DNA from: CAYWXV01 sp964462535
Lineage (GTDB): Bacteria; Bacteroidota; Ignavibacteria; OLB7
Direction of reading: 5' to 3'
Assembly (NCBI GenBank): GCA_964462535.1
Contig: CAYWXV010000006.1
Location: forward strand, 47,234 to 111,233
DNA length: 64,000 bases
Every line of letters begins with the position of its first letter. The first letter of the stretch is position 1. The notes beneath the pieces were generated by a model. It was not told where the DNA came from. It saw only the letters and a program-made list of their open reading frames with translations, and searched no databases. Positions 52,916 to 62,960 of this stretch are shown piece after piece. The position numbers and the translations under genes were made by a program.

Positions 52916-54238
52916 ATGTTCCTGCCTCCGAAACTCCGACCCTCATTCGATACCCGGACAATCCTCGTGGCATTGTTGTCGGGGTTGCCGGGCTCGGCGG
53001 TCGCGTTCGTGTTTCTGTGGGGAGGAGACGTAAGCGCGAAGGTACAATGGACCTTGTCGGTGTTGATTCTGGTCGTCTGGATCGGCTGCGCATTCGTTCT
53101 CCGTAATCGCGTGACCGTGGCACTGCAGACGGTTGCGAATCTGCTCGCCGCGCTGCGTGAAGGGGATTATTCCATTCGTGCGCGTGTGGAGCGAGCCGAC
53201 GACACGATGAGCGAGGTCATGCGCGAGGTGAACGCGTTCGCCGCCACATTGCGCGAGCAGCGATTGTCGGAAATAGAAGCGACCGCCCTTCTTCGTCGCG
53301 TCATGTCGGAAATCGACGCCGCCGTTTTCGCATTTGATGGGCGTGATCGACTTCGGCTGGTCAATCCGGCCGCGGAGTCGCTGCTGGGAATGCGGTCGGA
53401 GCAGATTCTTGGAAAAGAAGCATCGGAACTCGGTCTTGTCGAATTATTGACCGGCGATGAATCGGCGCCTCGGGATCTGGTCTTTCCCGGTGGAGAGGGG
53501 AGATGGGGTATTCGTCGCGCGCAATTCCGGCAGCATGGTCTGCCGCACCGACTGGTTCTCCTCCTCGACCTGAGCCGACCGTTGCGCGAAGAGGAATTGC
53601 AGGCGTGGCAACGGCTGGTCCGTGTGCTGGGGCACGAGCTGAACAATTCACTCGCTCCAATCACCTCAATTGCCGACAGCCTGGATCGTCTGCTCGATCG
53701 CGAACCGAAGCCCGACGACTGGCGTGACGACATGCGTCGCGGGCTTGAGGTGATCAGCTCCCGTGCCGGCGCCCTCTCTCGGTTTCTGGAAGCCTATTCC
53801 CGCCTGGCCCGTCTCCCGCGTCCGTCGCTCGTCCCGGTCGAGGTGGCGGAATTGATCGACGGTGTCGCGCGGATGGAAATGCGCCGCGCTGTGGAGATCC
53901 ACCCCGGTCCATCAATGACAATCCGCATCGACCGAGGGCAGATAGAGCAGGTACTCATCAACCTTATCCACAATGCTGTAGACGCCGTGTTGGAAACCGG
54001 GGGAGGTGTGGGGATAAACTGGCGCGAAATGGGAAGAGGAGTCGAAATCGCGATAGAGGACGAAGGGCCCGGTATCGCGAACCCAGCCAACCTGTTTGTT
54101 CCCTTTTTCACCACCAAACCGGAGGGAAGCGGCATTGGCCTGATTCTCTCCCGTCAAATCGTCGAAGCGCACGGCGGAACGCTTACCGTCGACAATCGAA
54201 CCGACCGTGTTGGATGCGTGGCAAAGGTGCGAGTGTGA
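52916..54238 (+). CDS. NtrY-like sensor histidine kinase
   Basis: 440 aa. Two N-terminal membrane helices (about 15-35 and 45-62) with a very short loop, so no large periplasmic sensor. A HAMP-like linker (64-115), a PAS domain (125-225, AVFAFDGRDRLRLVNPAAES), then a HisKA helix with H240 in LGHELNNSLAPI and a HATPase domain (NLIHNAVDA, DEGPGIA, GSGIGLILSRQIVEAHGG). The GHELNN box is characteristic of NtrY/NtrB-type kinases paired with NtrC regulators, here the gene just upstream. It probably senses a membrane-near or cytosolic signal. Confidence 0.92.
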   Translation: MFLPPKLRPSFDTRTILVALLSGLPGSAVAFVFLWGGDVSAKVQWTLSVLILVVWIGCAFVLRNRVTVALQTVANLLAALREGDYSIRARVERADDTMSEVMREVNAFAATLREQRLSEIEATALLRRVMSEIDAAVFAFDGRDRLRLVNPAAESLLGMRSEQILGKEASELGLVELLTGDESAPRDLVFPGGEGRWGIRRAQFRQHGLPHRLVLLLDLSRPLREEELQAWQRLVRVLGHELNNSLAPITSIADSLDRLLDREPKPDDWRDDMRRGLEVISSRAGALSRFLEAYSRLARLPRPSLVPVEVAELIDGVARMEMRRAVEIHPGPSMTIRIDRGQIEQVLINLIHNAVDAVLETGGGVGINWREMGRGVEIAIEDEGPGIANPANLFVPFFTTKPEGSGIGLILSRQIVEAHGGTLTVDNRTDRVGCVAKVRV

Positions 54239-54900
54239 GGGTTTCGCGTTAGTAGTCCGCTGACGCGGACGTTAGATGCTTCGCGAGAGATGTTTCGCGA
54301 GAGAAGACCACCCCAGGGGATGTTGGATGCGTGGCTTTGGACGTCCGCAGTGGCAGAGGTTGAATTGCTGTATCCGTCGTTGCCGCCTCATCCATTTCAA
54401 CCTCTGCGCACCTCTGCGCCCTCTGCGTTGAACGCTCTCTCTCCGACGAACGATTGACCATCGTTTCAAGTAGTCTCCACAGCGTCACGAGTGCACATAG
54501 GGATACTGCAACGTGGGGTCTTGGACGCGACCCGCGACACCAGCACATCCACCACCGAATTGATCACATTAAATCGCGCATGTTGCCGGTTCTTGTCGTT
54601 TGGGATGTCGTGTGCCCATGGTGCACGGCGCTGCGATCTCACGACGCTGCGCAAACCACCGTCCCCCGGGGACGGCCCATGTCGGACATCAATAATGATG
54701 ATTCTGACTCAGAATCGCCCAACCGACATTGTGCATGGCATTGCGTCACCGTTACTATTACCTTGAGCGTAACTGCTCATTTCAATACGCTCATCATCCC
54801 TGTTTTTTACCCTTTGGGGTAATTGCGCCGTTAGGGTGGCCCGTTGTACGTTGCGCCCCTTCGTTCTTCGCATCCTTTCCGCAGATAATCGGAGACCCCG
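54239..54900. other. 660-bp gap, repeats but no gene
   Basis: No open frame here looks coding. It contains a direct repeat TTCGCGAGAGA (twice within about 54280-54305), the CTCTGCG motif at 54401-54431 and a TTACCTTGA -7-like element near 54760 that could serve the T9SS cargo gene at 54901. Confidence 0.45.
54401..54431. repeat. short CCTCTGCGC tandem motif
   Basis: Three near-copies of CCTCTGCG (CCTCTGCGCA, CCTCTGCGC, CCTCTGCGTTGAA). Like the motif at 52874-52900 it ends in GTTGAA. Similar strings are familiar to me from other genomes' intergenic DNA. Role unknown. Confidence 0.4.
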
Positions 54901-55875
54901 ATGCTCATCCCAATCTGGCGGAATTCGTCTTCCGCCGCTACACTTGTCCTGGCCGTTTCTCTTTTTGCCTTGACTGCGCCGGGCGTTGCGCACGCGCAGG
55001 CGGGAGAGGATTCGCTCTTCACCGATCGCTATGCGATTCTCAAGGTAGCCCACCTCAATTTCGACTGTTACCGGGATACCATCATCGGTCGCCGCGACCG
55101 GTACCGTAACTATCTCCCCGTCGAGATTCGCTGGGGGCGCGATCCGGGTATCGACAGCGCCGTGCGTCGTGGCGACGAATTCGTCGATGCGTGCCATGAC
55201 GGTGTTCCCTGGTCGCGCAAAGTAGGCGTGACGCGAATCACCTGGCCTTCATGGGGTCGAAGGACGGCGTCGTTCGCGCTACAACGTGTCAATCCCGACT
55301 CGCTTCGTGATCTGGTGATCTATTTGCGAGGAAAGGTTGCAGTCGGTCGGGAAGTCGTCGATTCGTTGCGGCCGATCATCATCTTCGGCCAACATGGGCT
55401 GGATACGGTCGGTACGATTGATCTGGAGCATGTCGGCAGATTCCAGACTGGTCCATTCATCGCGGTCGAAATCAACCCCACACAGGATCTTCGCGATCCG
55501 GGACGTCGTGATCTCTCGGGCGCACTCAGTTATCGGTTCCCGAAATTCGATGTCGCCGTCGGTCGGCCGGACACGAATCGCGAAACACGTGGGCAACCAC
55601 TTGCCTCGATTCCATCCGGGAGCGTCCGGATTTTCCCGAATCCGTCCGCGATTTCGACACAGGTCGAACTGACCACGCTTCCGGAAGGACCATACACAGT
55701 AGAGGTCATCGCCGTCAACGGGCGTGTCGAGTTTCGCGCCGAGGTCTTCATAGAATCCGGGCAATCGGTTCTACGGCGTCTTGACGTCAGTCGACTTGCA
55801 AGCGGCTACTATGTGCTCCGTGTTCTCGACCGGCACGAGCCGGTCGGGACCTATCCGATCATCATCACACGATAA
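54901..55875 (+). CDS. exported protein with T9SS-type C-terminal sorting domain
   Basis: 324 aa. Signal peptide (SAATLVLAVSLFALTAPG, then VAHAQAGED). The central 200 residues are a Tyr/Arg-rich beta domain of unknown family with two Cys (FDCYRD and DACHD) that may form a disulfide. The last 85 residues fit a type A T9SS domain: VRIFPNPSAISTQVEL, VEVIAVNGRVEFRAEV, then LASGYYVLRV. The gene lies 23 bp before the RHS gene on the same strand, probably cotranscribed, so it may be a surface partner or carrier of the RHS protein. That link is inferred from position. Confidence 0.85.
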   Translation: MLIPIWRNSSSAATLVLAVSLFALTAPGVAHAQAGEDSLFTDRYAILKVAHLNFDCYRDTIIGRRDRYRNYLPVEIRWGRDPGIDSAVRRGDEFVDACHDGVPWSRKVGVTRITWPSWGRRTASFALQRVNPDSLRDLVIYLRGKVAVGREVVDSLRPIIIFGQHGLDTVGTIDLEHVGRFQTGPFIAVEINPTQDLRDPGRRDLSGALSYRFPKFDVAVGRPDTNRETRGQPLASIPSGSVRIFPNPSAISTQVELTTLPEGPYTVEVIAVNGRVEFRAEVFIESGQSVLRRLDVSRLASGYYVLRVLDRHEPVGTYPIIITR

Positions 55876-55898
55876 TTCATGTATTCCCCTTCATCGCC

Positions 55899-58800
55899 AT
55901 GTCTACGATCACCTCATCTTCCCGTTCGCTGCTGATTCTCCTCGTTCTGGTTTGGAACACTCCTCTGCTGGCTCAATACGGCGAATCCGTCTTCGATCTC
56001 AAGAAGGCGCAGGACTTGTACGACGAGCGGGGATTCGAACATGGTTCGATCATTTCCGTCGACGGCAAACTGAATGTCTCCAATGCGAACGGAAATGTCT
56101 CGTACTCCTATCCGATCTCGTCGTATACCGTCGACACCTATCCGATTTCCGTGGACTTGAACTACTGTGGAAGCGTTGCCTTCACGGCCTACAAGGAGTA
56201 TAATCTGGCGGATCGCGAACTGGGATCGGAGTACGATGGTTGGAATCGCTTCCATCAGAATCGGCCGGCATGGATTCTTGGCGTCAATGGTTTCGCGATC
56301 AATGTCATCTCGACCGCGTTTACATTCCACTGCTATGACAGCTCGCGCATCTTCAATTCCTCTATTACATCGTTCAACGATGGGGATCTGAACTGGGTGA
56401 TCGACGGATACGATGTCTGCAATCGCATGGTCGATTTCGGCGCCGACGCGTATCCTTCATACCAGGAATTCACGGATGTCATCCGGATTCTACGAGCAGA
56501 CGGCGGGACGCTCGATCTCTACCATTACGTCAATAACGAAGACGACCACATCAATTCGCCGGACAGCGTTGCCGAACTCTATACTGGAATCTATGTTCCG
56601 ATGACCGCGAATGAGCGGGGATATGCGGAGGTGACCTATGCCGATTGGGAAGAGCTGTCGCCGCACATTCAGGAGGAGTTGCAGGAGGTGAACGAGGCGG
56701 CCAGATACCCTCTCCTTCCCAGAATCCTGCGCTGGTTCGACGGCAACGGACTGGAGTATGTCTTCCGTGAATGGCCCGTACCATACGGTTTCAAGCCCTA
56801 CCGTTCATCCGATGAAAACCACACGGGAGGGAAGTGGGGCGGACCGACGATCTTCTATCTGGAGGAGATCCGTGTCGGCAACAACATTCTCATGTCGTTC
56901 TATCGCGGGCGTCACAATCCCGGAACCTTCAATTATTTCACGGCGCTCCCGTATCAGGACACAACGCGAGGGCGCGCGCTGATTACGAGCTTCGACGGTC
57001 ACGGCATCTCATTCGGATACAATACGATGACGGTTCACGCCATGGGGCGGACGACGAAGGTGCAGTTCAACCTGATCAACCGGAGCGGAACGGCGGAGTC
57101 GACCGAAATCTTCCCGTATGCGAACGCGGGTCTGCCGACATCGGTGGCCGATGAATATGCGGAGTACAGTGAACAGTCGGAGGAGATCTTCAAGTCGTTC
57201 CTGGGATACGTGACGAAGATCATCGATCCCGAAGACCGCGTGACGGAGTTCGAGTACGAGCCATACTATCGCACGTATCAGGGTTTCGGGTTCCCGAACA
57301 CTGGATCGAATGTCATGCTTCGATTGAAGAATTATCGATTGAAGCGTGTCTACGAGCCGACGGCCGATTATCGGATCGCTTACAAGAGTCCGAGTTCCGA
57401 TACGATCGTCGGCGTGTCCGGCCAGGGGTGGAAGTTGAACAACGTCGTCGATACAGTAATCAAGGGGGATAGGGGGGGCGCAGTCCTTCGGCGCGACGCC
57501 TACACGTTCACGTACTCGGATGATGAGCAGACGCGACTCGTCAATTCATCCGTGACCTCGACCGATGAAGTAACGGGAGCGTCGTCGATGACGACGTTCT
57601 CGTTCCAGTACTGGACCTTGCCGTCGATCAGTCTGAAGATCCCCGGACCGCGTCATACCGAAGCGACCGGGACATCGAAGCAGGCGGGGGACATCACGAC
57701 ATCCAATGTCACCGCGTTCGCGCAGGGGTCGAGCATCCCGGGAACGGGTCCCCGCTCGGACTATGTCATCCTGCCGGTATCGAGTGGAAACAGTGTTCAG
57801 ATCGGTACAGCCCCCACCGGACCCGCCGTCGGTTCGATACAGACATTCAGTTATGCGACCGACACGGTTCTGAGCATGGGAGACACGGGGTTGACGAACA
57901 ACCATGGTATCGGGATAACACGCAGGATCGCTGTGACGCATCGGGCCTCGGGTCCGCCGACGGTCATGTACCGCGATACGACCCACTATCTGGCACTCCC
58001 GCGCATCGACACCACCTACATGTGGCATGGATGGGTGTTCGACAAGTTCGCGAGCATCGAGAACTTCTTCTACTACCGCGATACGGTCAAGGACTCGCGC
58101 GTGGTGGGGAAGAAGTGGGAGGAGGTCATGTACAAGGAACCCGTGGCGGTCATCTACGAGGACAGCGCCGAGGCGACGCGCACCTTCCCCGCGGTCACCG
58201 GAATCGAACGGCGCGTCGTCCGCGCGGATTCCTCCGGCCAGATCGTGTCCGGTGTCTCGCGTTCCATCGATCATTTCGAGTGGCGCGGAAAACCTGTCTC
58301 CGATACGATCATCGGGGAGAACGGGCTCCAGAGATTCGGGGCGTCGTACACGTACGGTCGTGGATTCGGCGGATCCAATCTGTTGACGAGCAAGACGAAC
58401 GCCGTGGGGGCGAAGCAGCTCATCAGCTATTCCTATTCCGTCTGTTCCGATGATCCGTTCGGCGGCTGCACGGCCGAGACCCGGAAGGCGTTGCGCATGA
58501 CGAACGCGAACGTCGTCGATACCACGACGCTTCCTCCGGCCTATTACGGCCATCTCTACCAGAAACCGAGTTCGGAGTGGAATCTCCTTCGCAAGGCCGA
58601 CGCCGGCGGTCTCTTCATCGATTCCATCACGACGTTCGTCGGACGTGGTTTTTTCGGCCAGGTGACCGGGGCGCTGGACGCCAATGGCTGGTATACCCGG
58701 ATGGAGTATGACAGGAACGGTCGTCTGGAGGGAGTCTGGATGCCGCTCGATTTTCCGTTGAGCGGAGTCGATGATTCGATCACCTTCTCTGGAAGAAGGA

Positions 58801-61800
58801 CACTGGAACTCTATGGAATGACCACGCATCACCGGCGCGTCGATACGATCCACTACTGGCCCGACTATACTCCATCGTATCATATCGAGGCCGACACGAT
58901 CGAGGGAGCGTACGCCACATCCGCTCTGCGGGATCGACTGATCGCCGCCCTTCCGGTCGCCGTCATACCACAGGGAGCGTGTGGCGGGGCATCGGCGACA
59001 ACCCGGAAAGACGAACGACGCCTGGCCTCGTCGTGCGACGAGAAGCTCCCGTTCAACGATTACTCCGAGGCCGACGGCTACGTCGGGAGGCTGACCTATG
59101 TCGTCGATTCCACGGGACCCCTTGCACAGGCCATCGCGATCGACAGCGCATTTCTGGAAATAGCCATCAGCGCGGTGGAGGGGGAATGGATCCATCTTCA
59201 GGTGGAGATTCCGGAACTCGATATCGACGAGACATTCGTCTTCAATTCGGTGATCGAGGATCCCCCCGCGGAGGAGCGTGCGAAAGAGAGGAAAGGGGGT
59301 GTCCTTGCGTCCGGCGGATCGGGAGTGACCGCCGTCGACGGCGGGTATCGACTCCGTCTGAATCTCACCGCCGACTCGGCCGATCTTCGCGCCATGTCCC
59401 CCGGCGACGTGTTGAACGTCTCGCTGAAGGTGACGTCGATCGGAGACGGGATCACGATGGTCGGGGGGGATTATTCCGAAGACCTCCGTCCCCGCATCGA
59501 CATCTACGGCGAGTACCGGACGCAGTCCGATCGCGCCGACATCACGCTCGACTACATCCACGACGACACGACGCGATTCGTCACGGTCGTCGCGAAGGTG
59601 GACGACATCGAGCATACCGCGAACAGGTACGATCTTCTGGGCACCGGCCAGACCGCCCGCAGAAGCATGGTCCGTCATCGCCTGGGGGCCGACGATCGTC
59701 TTCTCTTCTCCGAGATCGCCATCGGTCCCCATAACGATCCCGATCGCCTTGACACCATCCGGCATGGATACAGCGGCGACGGTCTGCGACTCCGGACCCT
59801 CGATCAAGTCCTGGACTCCGTGGCGACCGTCTACAACGCGATGGGCTGGCCCATCCGGACCTACAACTCCGACGGCACCTGGACATCCGTCGACTACTAC
59901 ACCGCCGATCCCGGTATGCTGGGCTTCACCGATCAGGATTTCTACGGAGACGTGATGGTGACCGTCACCGCCAACGAGAACGGAACACGGTTCGCCCAGG
60001 TCAAGGATGGGCTCGGCAACCTGCGACGGGAGATCGCCGACAGCGGCGGGCTGAAGCTGACGACGCGCTACAACTACGATCCGCTCGGTCGGCTCACCAG
60101 CGTCATCAATCCGGCGGGGGACACGACCCGCTACTGGTACAACCAGTGGGGGCAGGTCCGCTACAAGATCCAGCCCGATATTGGAACCGTCAGCTACGCC
60201 TACGATCTCCTGGGGAATCCCCGCTTCTCGCAGACGCAGGGACAGGCCAACGTCGGCACTATCACGTTCAACGAGTACGACGATCTGAATCGGATCGTCC
60301 TGATCGGCGAGGCGGTCATTGGATCTGGAGGGTTGGGGGATTCCATAGACATCGGCGGGTTCGATCCCCCGGAGACCGGCGCCCGTGACGACGGGAAGGG
60401 AGACCGCGGCCTGCAGTCGGCGCCGAACCTCAACCGTCTGACCGACCAGGTCAGCGCCGATACGTTGCGGACGGACGGGATCTGCGCGATCCTCACCGTC
60501 AATGAAACCGTCTGGCAGACGCCGACCGATTCGATCCCCCGGTTCTGGCCTCTGGACTCTCTCCAGATCGTCGGCTGCGATCTTCCGGCCAATGGCCTGC
60601 TGGGTGACGCCCTACCCCCCGACACGCCGATGCTGGCCCACCCCGTCTCCTACTGGTATCCGGTCCTCGCCCCCTCGGCCGATCTGGACGACTTCGAGGA
60701 CGTGGCGAAGTATCCTCACTTCCCCCGGATCGCGATCTCGTACGACTCGCTGCCGTCGCGGAGCGGCGCCATCTGGTCGACCTTCCCGAGCCATGCGCGC
60801 TGGGACTCGCTGGCGCCGAGGGGAATCGTCCGCAACGGACGGGGACGGGAGGTGGCCGTCGCCTATCGGGAGCATGGAGGAGAGCCGTACCATTACGTGG
60901 TTCTCAGCTACGACGAGCGGGGACGGGTCGAGGCCCTTCTGCGCTACACCGAGAATCTGGGTTTCGACGCGGTCTACTATCGCTACAATTCCCTCAATCA
61001 GGTGACGGAGGTCCGGGTCTCCGATCCGCTGCATACCTTCCGGACCTGGTACGGCTACGACTACAACGGTCGCGTCGACTCGGTCTGGACACGTCTGGAT
61101 CGGAACGGGGGACTCTCCAGCGGCGGAGCGATCACGCAGCCGCGCTATCAGGACATGACAACGGAACGCCCGGACACGGCGGAGATCGTCTATGCCTACA
61201 CGCAGACCAATCAGGTGGAGTCCATGAAGTACGTGACGCCGGACGTGGTGGTGGACTACGCCTACAACCGTCGGAAGTGGCTGGACTCGCTGGTGGCGAC
61301 GCGGGGCGGGACGAACATCTTCCGTCAGATCCTGCGGTACGACTCGACGGGTCAGATCACGCAGCAGCGGTGGAAGCAGGGAGCCGGGGTGTACGACAGT
61401 CTGCTGTACGGCTACGACGCGGTGCAGCGTCTGGTGGGGTGGGGCGGGCCGACGTCATTGGTGGAGCGGGACTACACGTACGACTCGGTGGGGAACCGTC
61501 TGACGAACGTGGTTCCCGATCCCCTGTCGGGTCTTCTGACGACGACGTACGCGTATGGGACGACCAGCACCGGCCCGAACCATCTTCTGTCGACAGTGAC
61601 GAAAGACACCACGAACACCACTCTCGGCAGCAGACTCTTCAGCTATAACGTGGACGGAGCGATGACAGCTCGGCGATTGCGAGACGGACTCGGGAACGTG
61701 ATCCGTACCGACGCGATGCAGTACAGCTACCGAGGATTGACGCGCCGGTTCGTGTGGGACGTCGGGGGACTGGAGGAACTGGACTGGCGGTACCGGTACT

Positions 61801-62960
61801 CGGCCTCGGGCGAGCGTGAGCAGAAGCGGTTGTACAAGGGATCTCAGCCGGACAGCATGATGGGTTATGCTTGGGTGTACTACGTGCTTGGCGGAAACAA
61901 GGAGCACTTCTCGGAATGGCACGGACAGACGGTTCAGGGGGCGCAGTGCACGACGGGCGTGACGAGCGTGGCGCTGGCGCCGCATGCGTACATCGCGCGC
62001 GGAGTCGGAGAAGTATCGAGCCTGATCGTTCGACCGGATGGAAGGATAGAGTATCAGCTGTTCGACGACATCGGCAGCGGGCGGGCGGCGGTGGATACGG
62101 GAGGGACGATCGTGTGGTCACAGGACTACGAGCCGTTCGGCGGGATTCTGGCGGGAGCGATCGCGGAGCGGAGTCATTCGTTCCTGGACAGGGAGACGGA
62201 CCGTGAATCGGATCTGGTGAATCTTGGGAAGCGGCAGTACGAGTCGGAGTTGGGTCGATTCGTGTCGATCGATCCGCGTTGGGAGAAGTATCCCGGGATG
62301 ACACCGTACCAATACGGCGCGTCGAATCCGTTGCGGTTGTCGGATCGGGGTGGGGAGGAAATCGAGTTCAACTTTGACGGTCTGGATTGGACTGACGAGC
62401 AGAAGGAGAATTATAAACAGGCATTCTACAAAGCGCTGAGATTCCTGCGATCGAAACGAATGGCAAAGCATCTAGACAGATTGATTGATCGAACAGACTA
62501 TGTCGTTCAAATTCGACCTTGGGAGAATTCAGAGGGAAATCAGTACAATCCAAGCACTCGCGTGCTGAGCTGGGAATCTAATCTAGCCCTTCAATGGGGT
62601 TCTGGTGGCAGTTCTCGCGACGCATCAGGCAAACATTCTGTTTCTATAGCTGATTTTTCATGGTCTTCCGCGGTCTGTTTGCTAGAAGAGGTGATTCATG
62701 CAAATCATTATCTCGATGATTTCGATGGTGCTCAGAATCGCCTAGATAATCAATCAGGATATACGGCTGGTCAATGGGATAATGAAGAGGAATTCGTAAC
62801 AATCAATGAAATAAATGAGCTAGGCAGAAAGGCTGGATTGCCCATTCGTCCCAATCATCGAGGACAATATTTCATGACAAGTGATCCGACGTCTACAATG
62901 CCAATGAACCCGAAGATGTTGTATGATTATTACGTGCGAGGAATAGGAAATGGTGATTAG
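55899..62960 (+). CDS. giant RHS-repeat protein with C-terminal metallopeptidase-like toxin tip
   Basis: 2353 aa. Signal peptide (SLLILLVLVWNTPLLAQ). The body is built from RHS/YD repeats (YDRNGRLEGVW, YNYDPLGRLTSV, YDLLGNPRF, YDAVQRLVGW) that form a beta-cocoon shell in this family. The RHS core boundary is at GRFVSIDPRWEKYPGMTPYQ, then YGASNPLRLSDRGG. The last 190 residues are the tip. Near residue 2263, LLEEVIHANHYLDD followed by NEEEFVTINEINELGRKAG and LPIRP resembles M91 (NleD-like) peptidases, but the expected HExxH reads EEVIH, losing the first zinc ligand. From about 62370 the DNA is visibly richer in A+T. The stop overlaps the next gene by 11 nt. Confidence 0.85.
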   Translation: MSTITSSSRSLLILLVLVWNTPLLAQYGESVFDLKKAQDLYDERGFEHGSIISVDGKLNVSNANGNVSYSYPISSYTVDTYPISVDLNYCGSVAFTAYKEYNLADRELGSEYDGWNRFHQNRPAWILGVNGFAINVISTAFTFHCYDSSRIFNSSITSFNDGDLNWVIDGYDVCNRMVDFGADAYPSYQEFTDVIRILRADGGTLDLYHYVNNEDDHINSPDSVAELYTGIYVPMTANERGYAEVTYADWEELSPHIQEELQEVNEAARYPLLPRILRWFDGNGLEYVFREWPVPYGFKPYRSSDENHTGGKWGGPTIFYLEEIRVGNNILMSFYRGRHNPGTFNYFTALPYQDTTRGRALITSFDGHGISFGYNTMTVHAMGRTTKVQFNLINRSGTAESTEIFPYANAGLPTSVADEYAEYSEQSEEIFKSFLGYVTKIIDPEDRVTEFEYEPYYRTYQGFGFPNTGSNVMLRLKNYRLKRVYEPTADYRIAYKSPSSDTIVGVSGQGWKLNNVVDTVIKGDRGGAVLRRDAYTFTYSDDEQTRLVNSSVTSTDEVTGASSMTTFSFQYWTLPSISLKIPGPRHTEATGTSKQAGDITTSNVTAFAQGSSIPGTGPRSDYVILPVSSGNSVQIGTAPTGPAVGSIQTFSYATDTVLSMGDTGLTNNHGIGITRRIAVTHRASGPPTVMYRDTTHYLALPRIDTTYMWHGWVFDKFASIENFFYYRDTVKDSRVVGKKWEEVMYKEPVAVIYEDSAEATRTFPAVTGIERRVVRADSSGQIVSGVSRSIDHFEWRGKPVSDTIIGENGLQRFGASYTYGRGFGGSNLLTSKTNAVGAKQLISYSYSVCSDDPFGGCTAETRKALRMTNANVVDTTTLPPAYYGHLYQKPSSEWNLLRKADAGGLFIDSITTFVGRGFFGQVTGALDANGWYTRMEYDRNGRLEGVWMPLDFPLSGVDDSITFSGRRTLELYGMTTHHRRVDTIHYWPDYTPSYHIEADTIEGAYATSALRDRLIAALPVAVIPQGACGGASATTRKDERRLASSCDEKLPFNDYSEADGYVGRLTYVVDSTGPLAQAIAIDSAFLEIAISAVEGEWIHLQVEIPELDIDETFVFNSVIEDPPAEERAKERKGGVLASGGSGVTAVDGGYRLRLNLTADSADLRAMSPGDVLNVSLKVTSIGDGITMVGGDYSEDLRPRIDIYGEYRTQSDRADITLDYIHDDTTRFVTVVAKVDDIEHTANRYDLLGTGQTARRSMVRHRLGADDRLLFSEIAIGPHNDPDRLDTIRHGYSGDGLRLRTLDQVLDSVATVYNAMGWPIRTYNSDGTWTSVDYYTADPGMLGFTDQDFYGDVMVTVTANENGTRFAQVKDGLGNLRREIADSGGLKLTTRYNYDPLGRLTSVINPAGDTTRYWYNQWGQVRYKIQPDIGTVSYAYDLLGNPRFSQTQGQANVGTITFNEYDDLNRIVLIGEAVIGSGGLGDSIDIGGFDPPETGARDDGKGDRGLQSAPNLNRLTDQVSADTLRTDGICAILTVNETVWQTPTDSIPRFWPLDSLQIVGCDLPANGLLGDALPPDTPMLAHPVSYWYPVLAPSADLDDFEDVAKYPHFPRIAISYDSLPSRSGAIWSTFPSHARWDSLAPRGIVRNGRGREVAVAYREHGGEPYHYVVLSYDERGRVEALLRYTENLGFDAVYYRYNSLNQVTEVRVSDPLHTFRTWYGYDYNGRVDSVWTRLDRNGGLSSGGAITQPRYQDMTTERPDTAEIVYAYTQTNQVESMKYVTPDVVVDYAYNRRKWLDSLVATRGGTNIFRQILRYDSTGQITQQRWKQGAGVYDSLLYGYDAVQRLVGWGGPTSLVERDYTYDSVGNRLTNVVPDPLSGLLTTTYAYGTTSTGPNHLLSTVTKDTTNTTLGSRLFSYNVDGAMTARRLRDGLGNVIRTDAMQYSYRGLTRRFVWDVGGLEELDWRYRYSASGEREQKRLYKGSQPDSMMGYAWVYYVLGGNKEHFSEWHGQTVQGAQCTTGVTSVALAPHAYIARGVGEVSSLIVRPDGRIEYQLFDDIGSGRAAVDTGGTIVWSQDYEPFGGILAGAIAERSHSFLDRETDRESDLVNLGKRQYESELGRFVSIDPRWEKYPGMTPYQYGASNPLRLSDRGGEEIEFNFDGLDWTDEQKENYKQAFYKALRFLRSKRMAKHLDRLIDRTDYVVQIRPWENSEGNQYNPSTRVLSWESNLALQWGSGGSSRDASGKHSVSIADFSWSSAVCLLEEVIHANHYLDDFDGAQNRLDNQSGYTAGQWDNEEEFVTINEINELGRKAGLPIRPNHRGQYFMTSDPTSTMPMNPKMLYDYYVRGIGNGD

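Noticed and set aside
57546..59807. 753-codon open frame antisense to the RHS gene
   Set aside because: The plus strand has continuous YD repeats and core motifs; the antisense product is Arg/Asp/Gly-rich with no domain, a by-product of high G+C.
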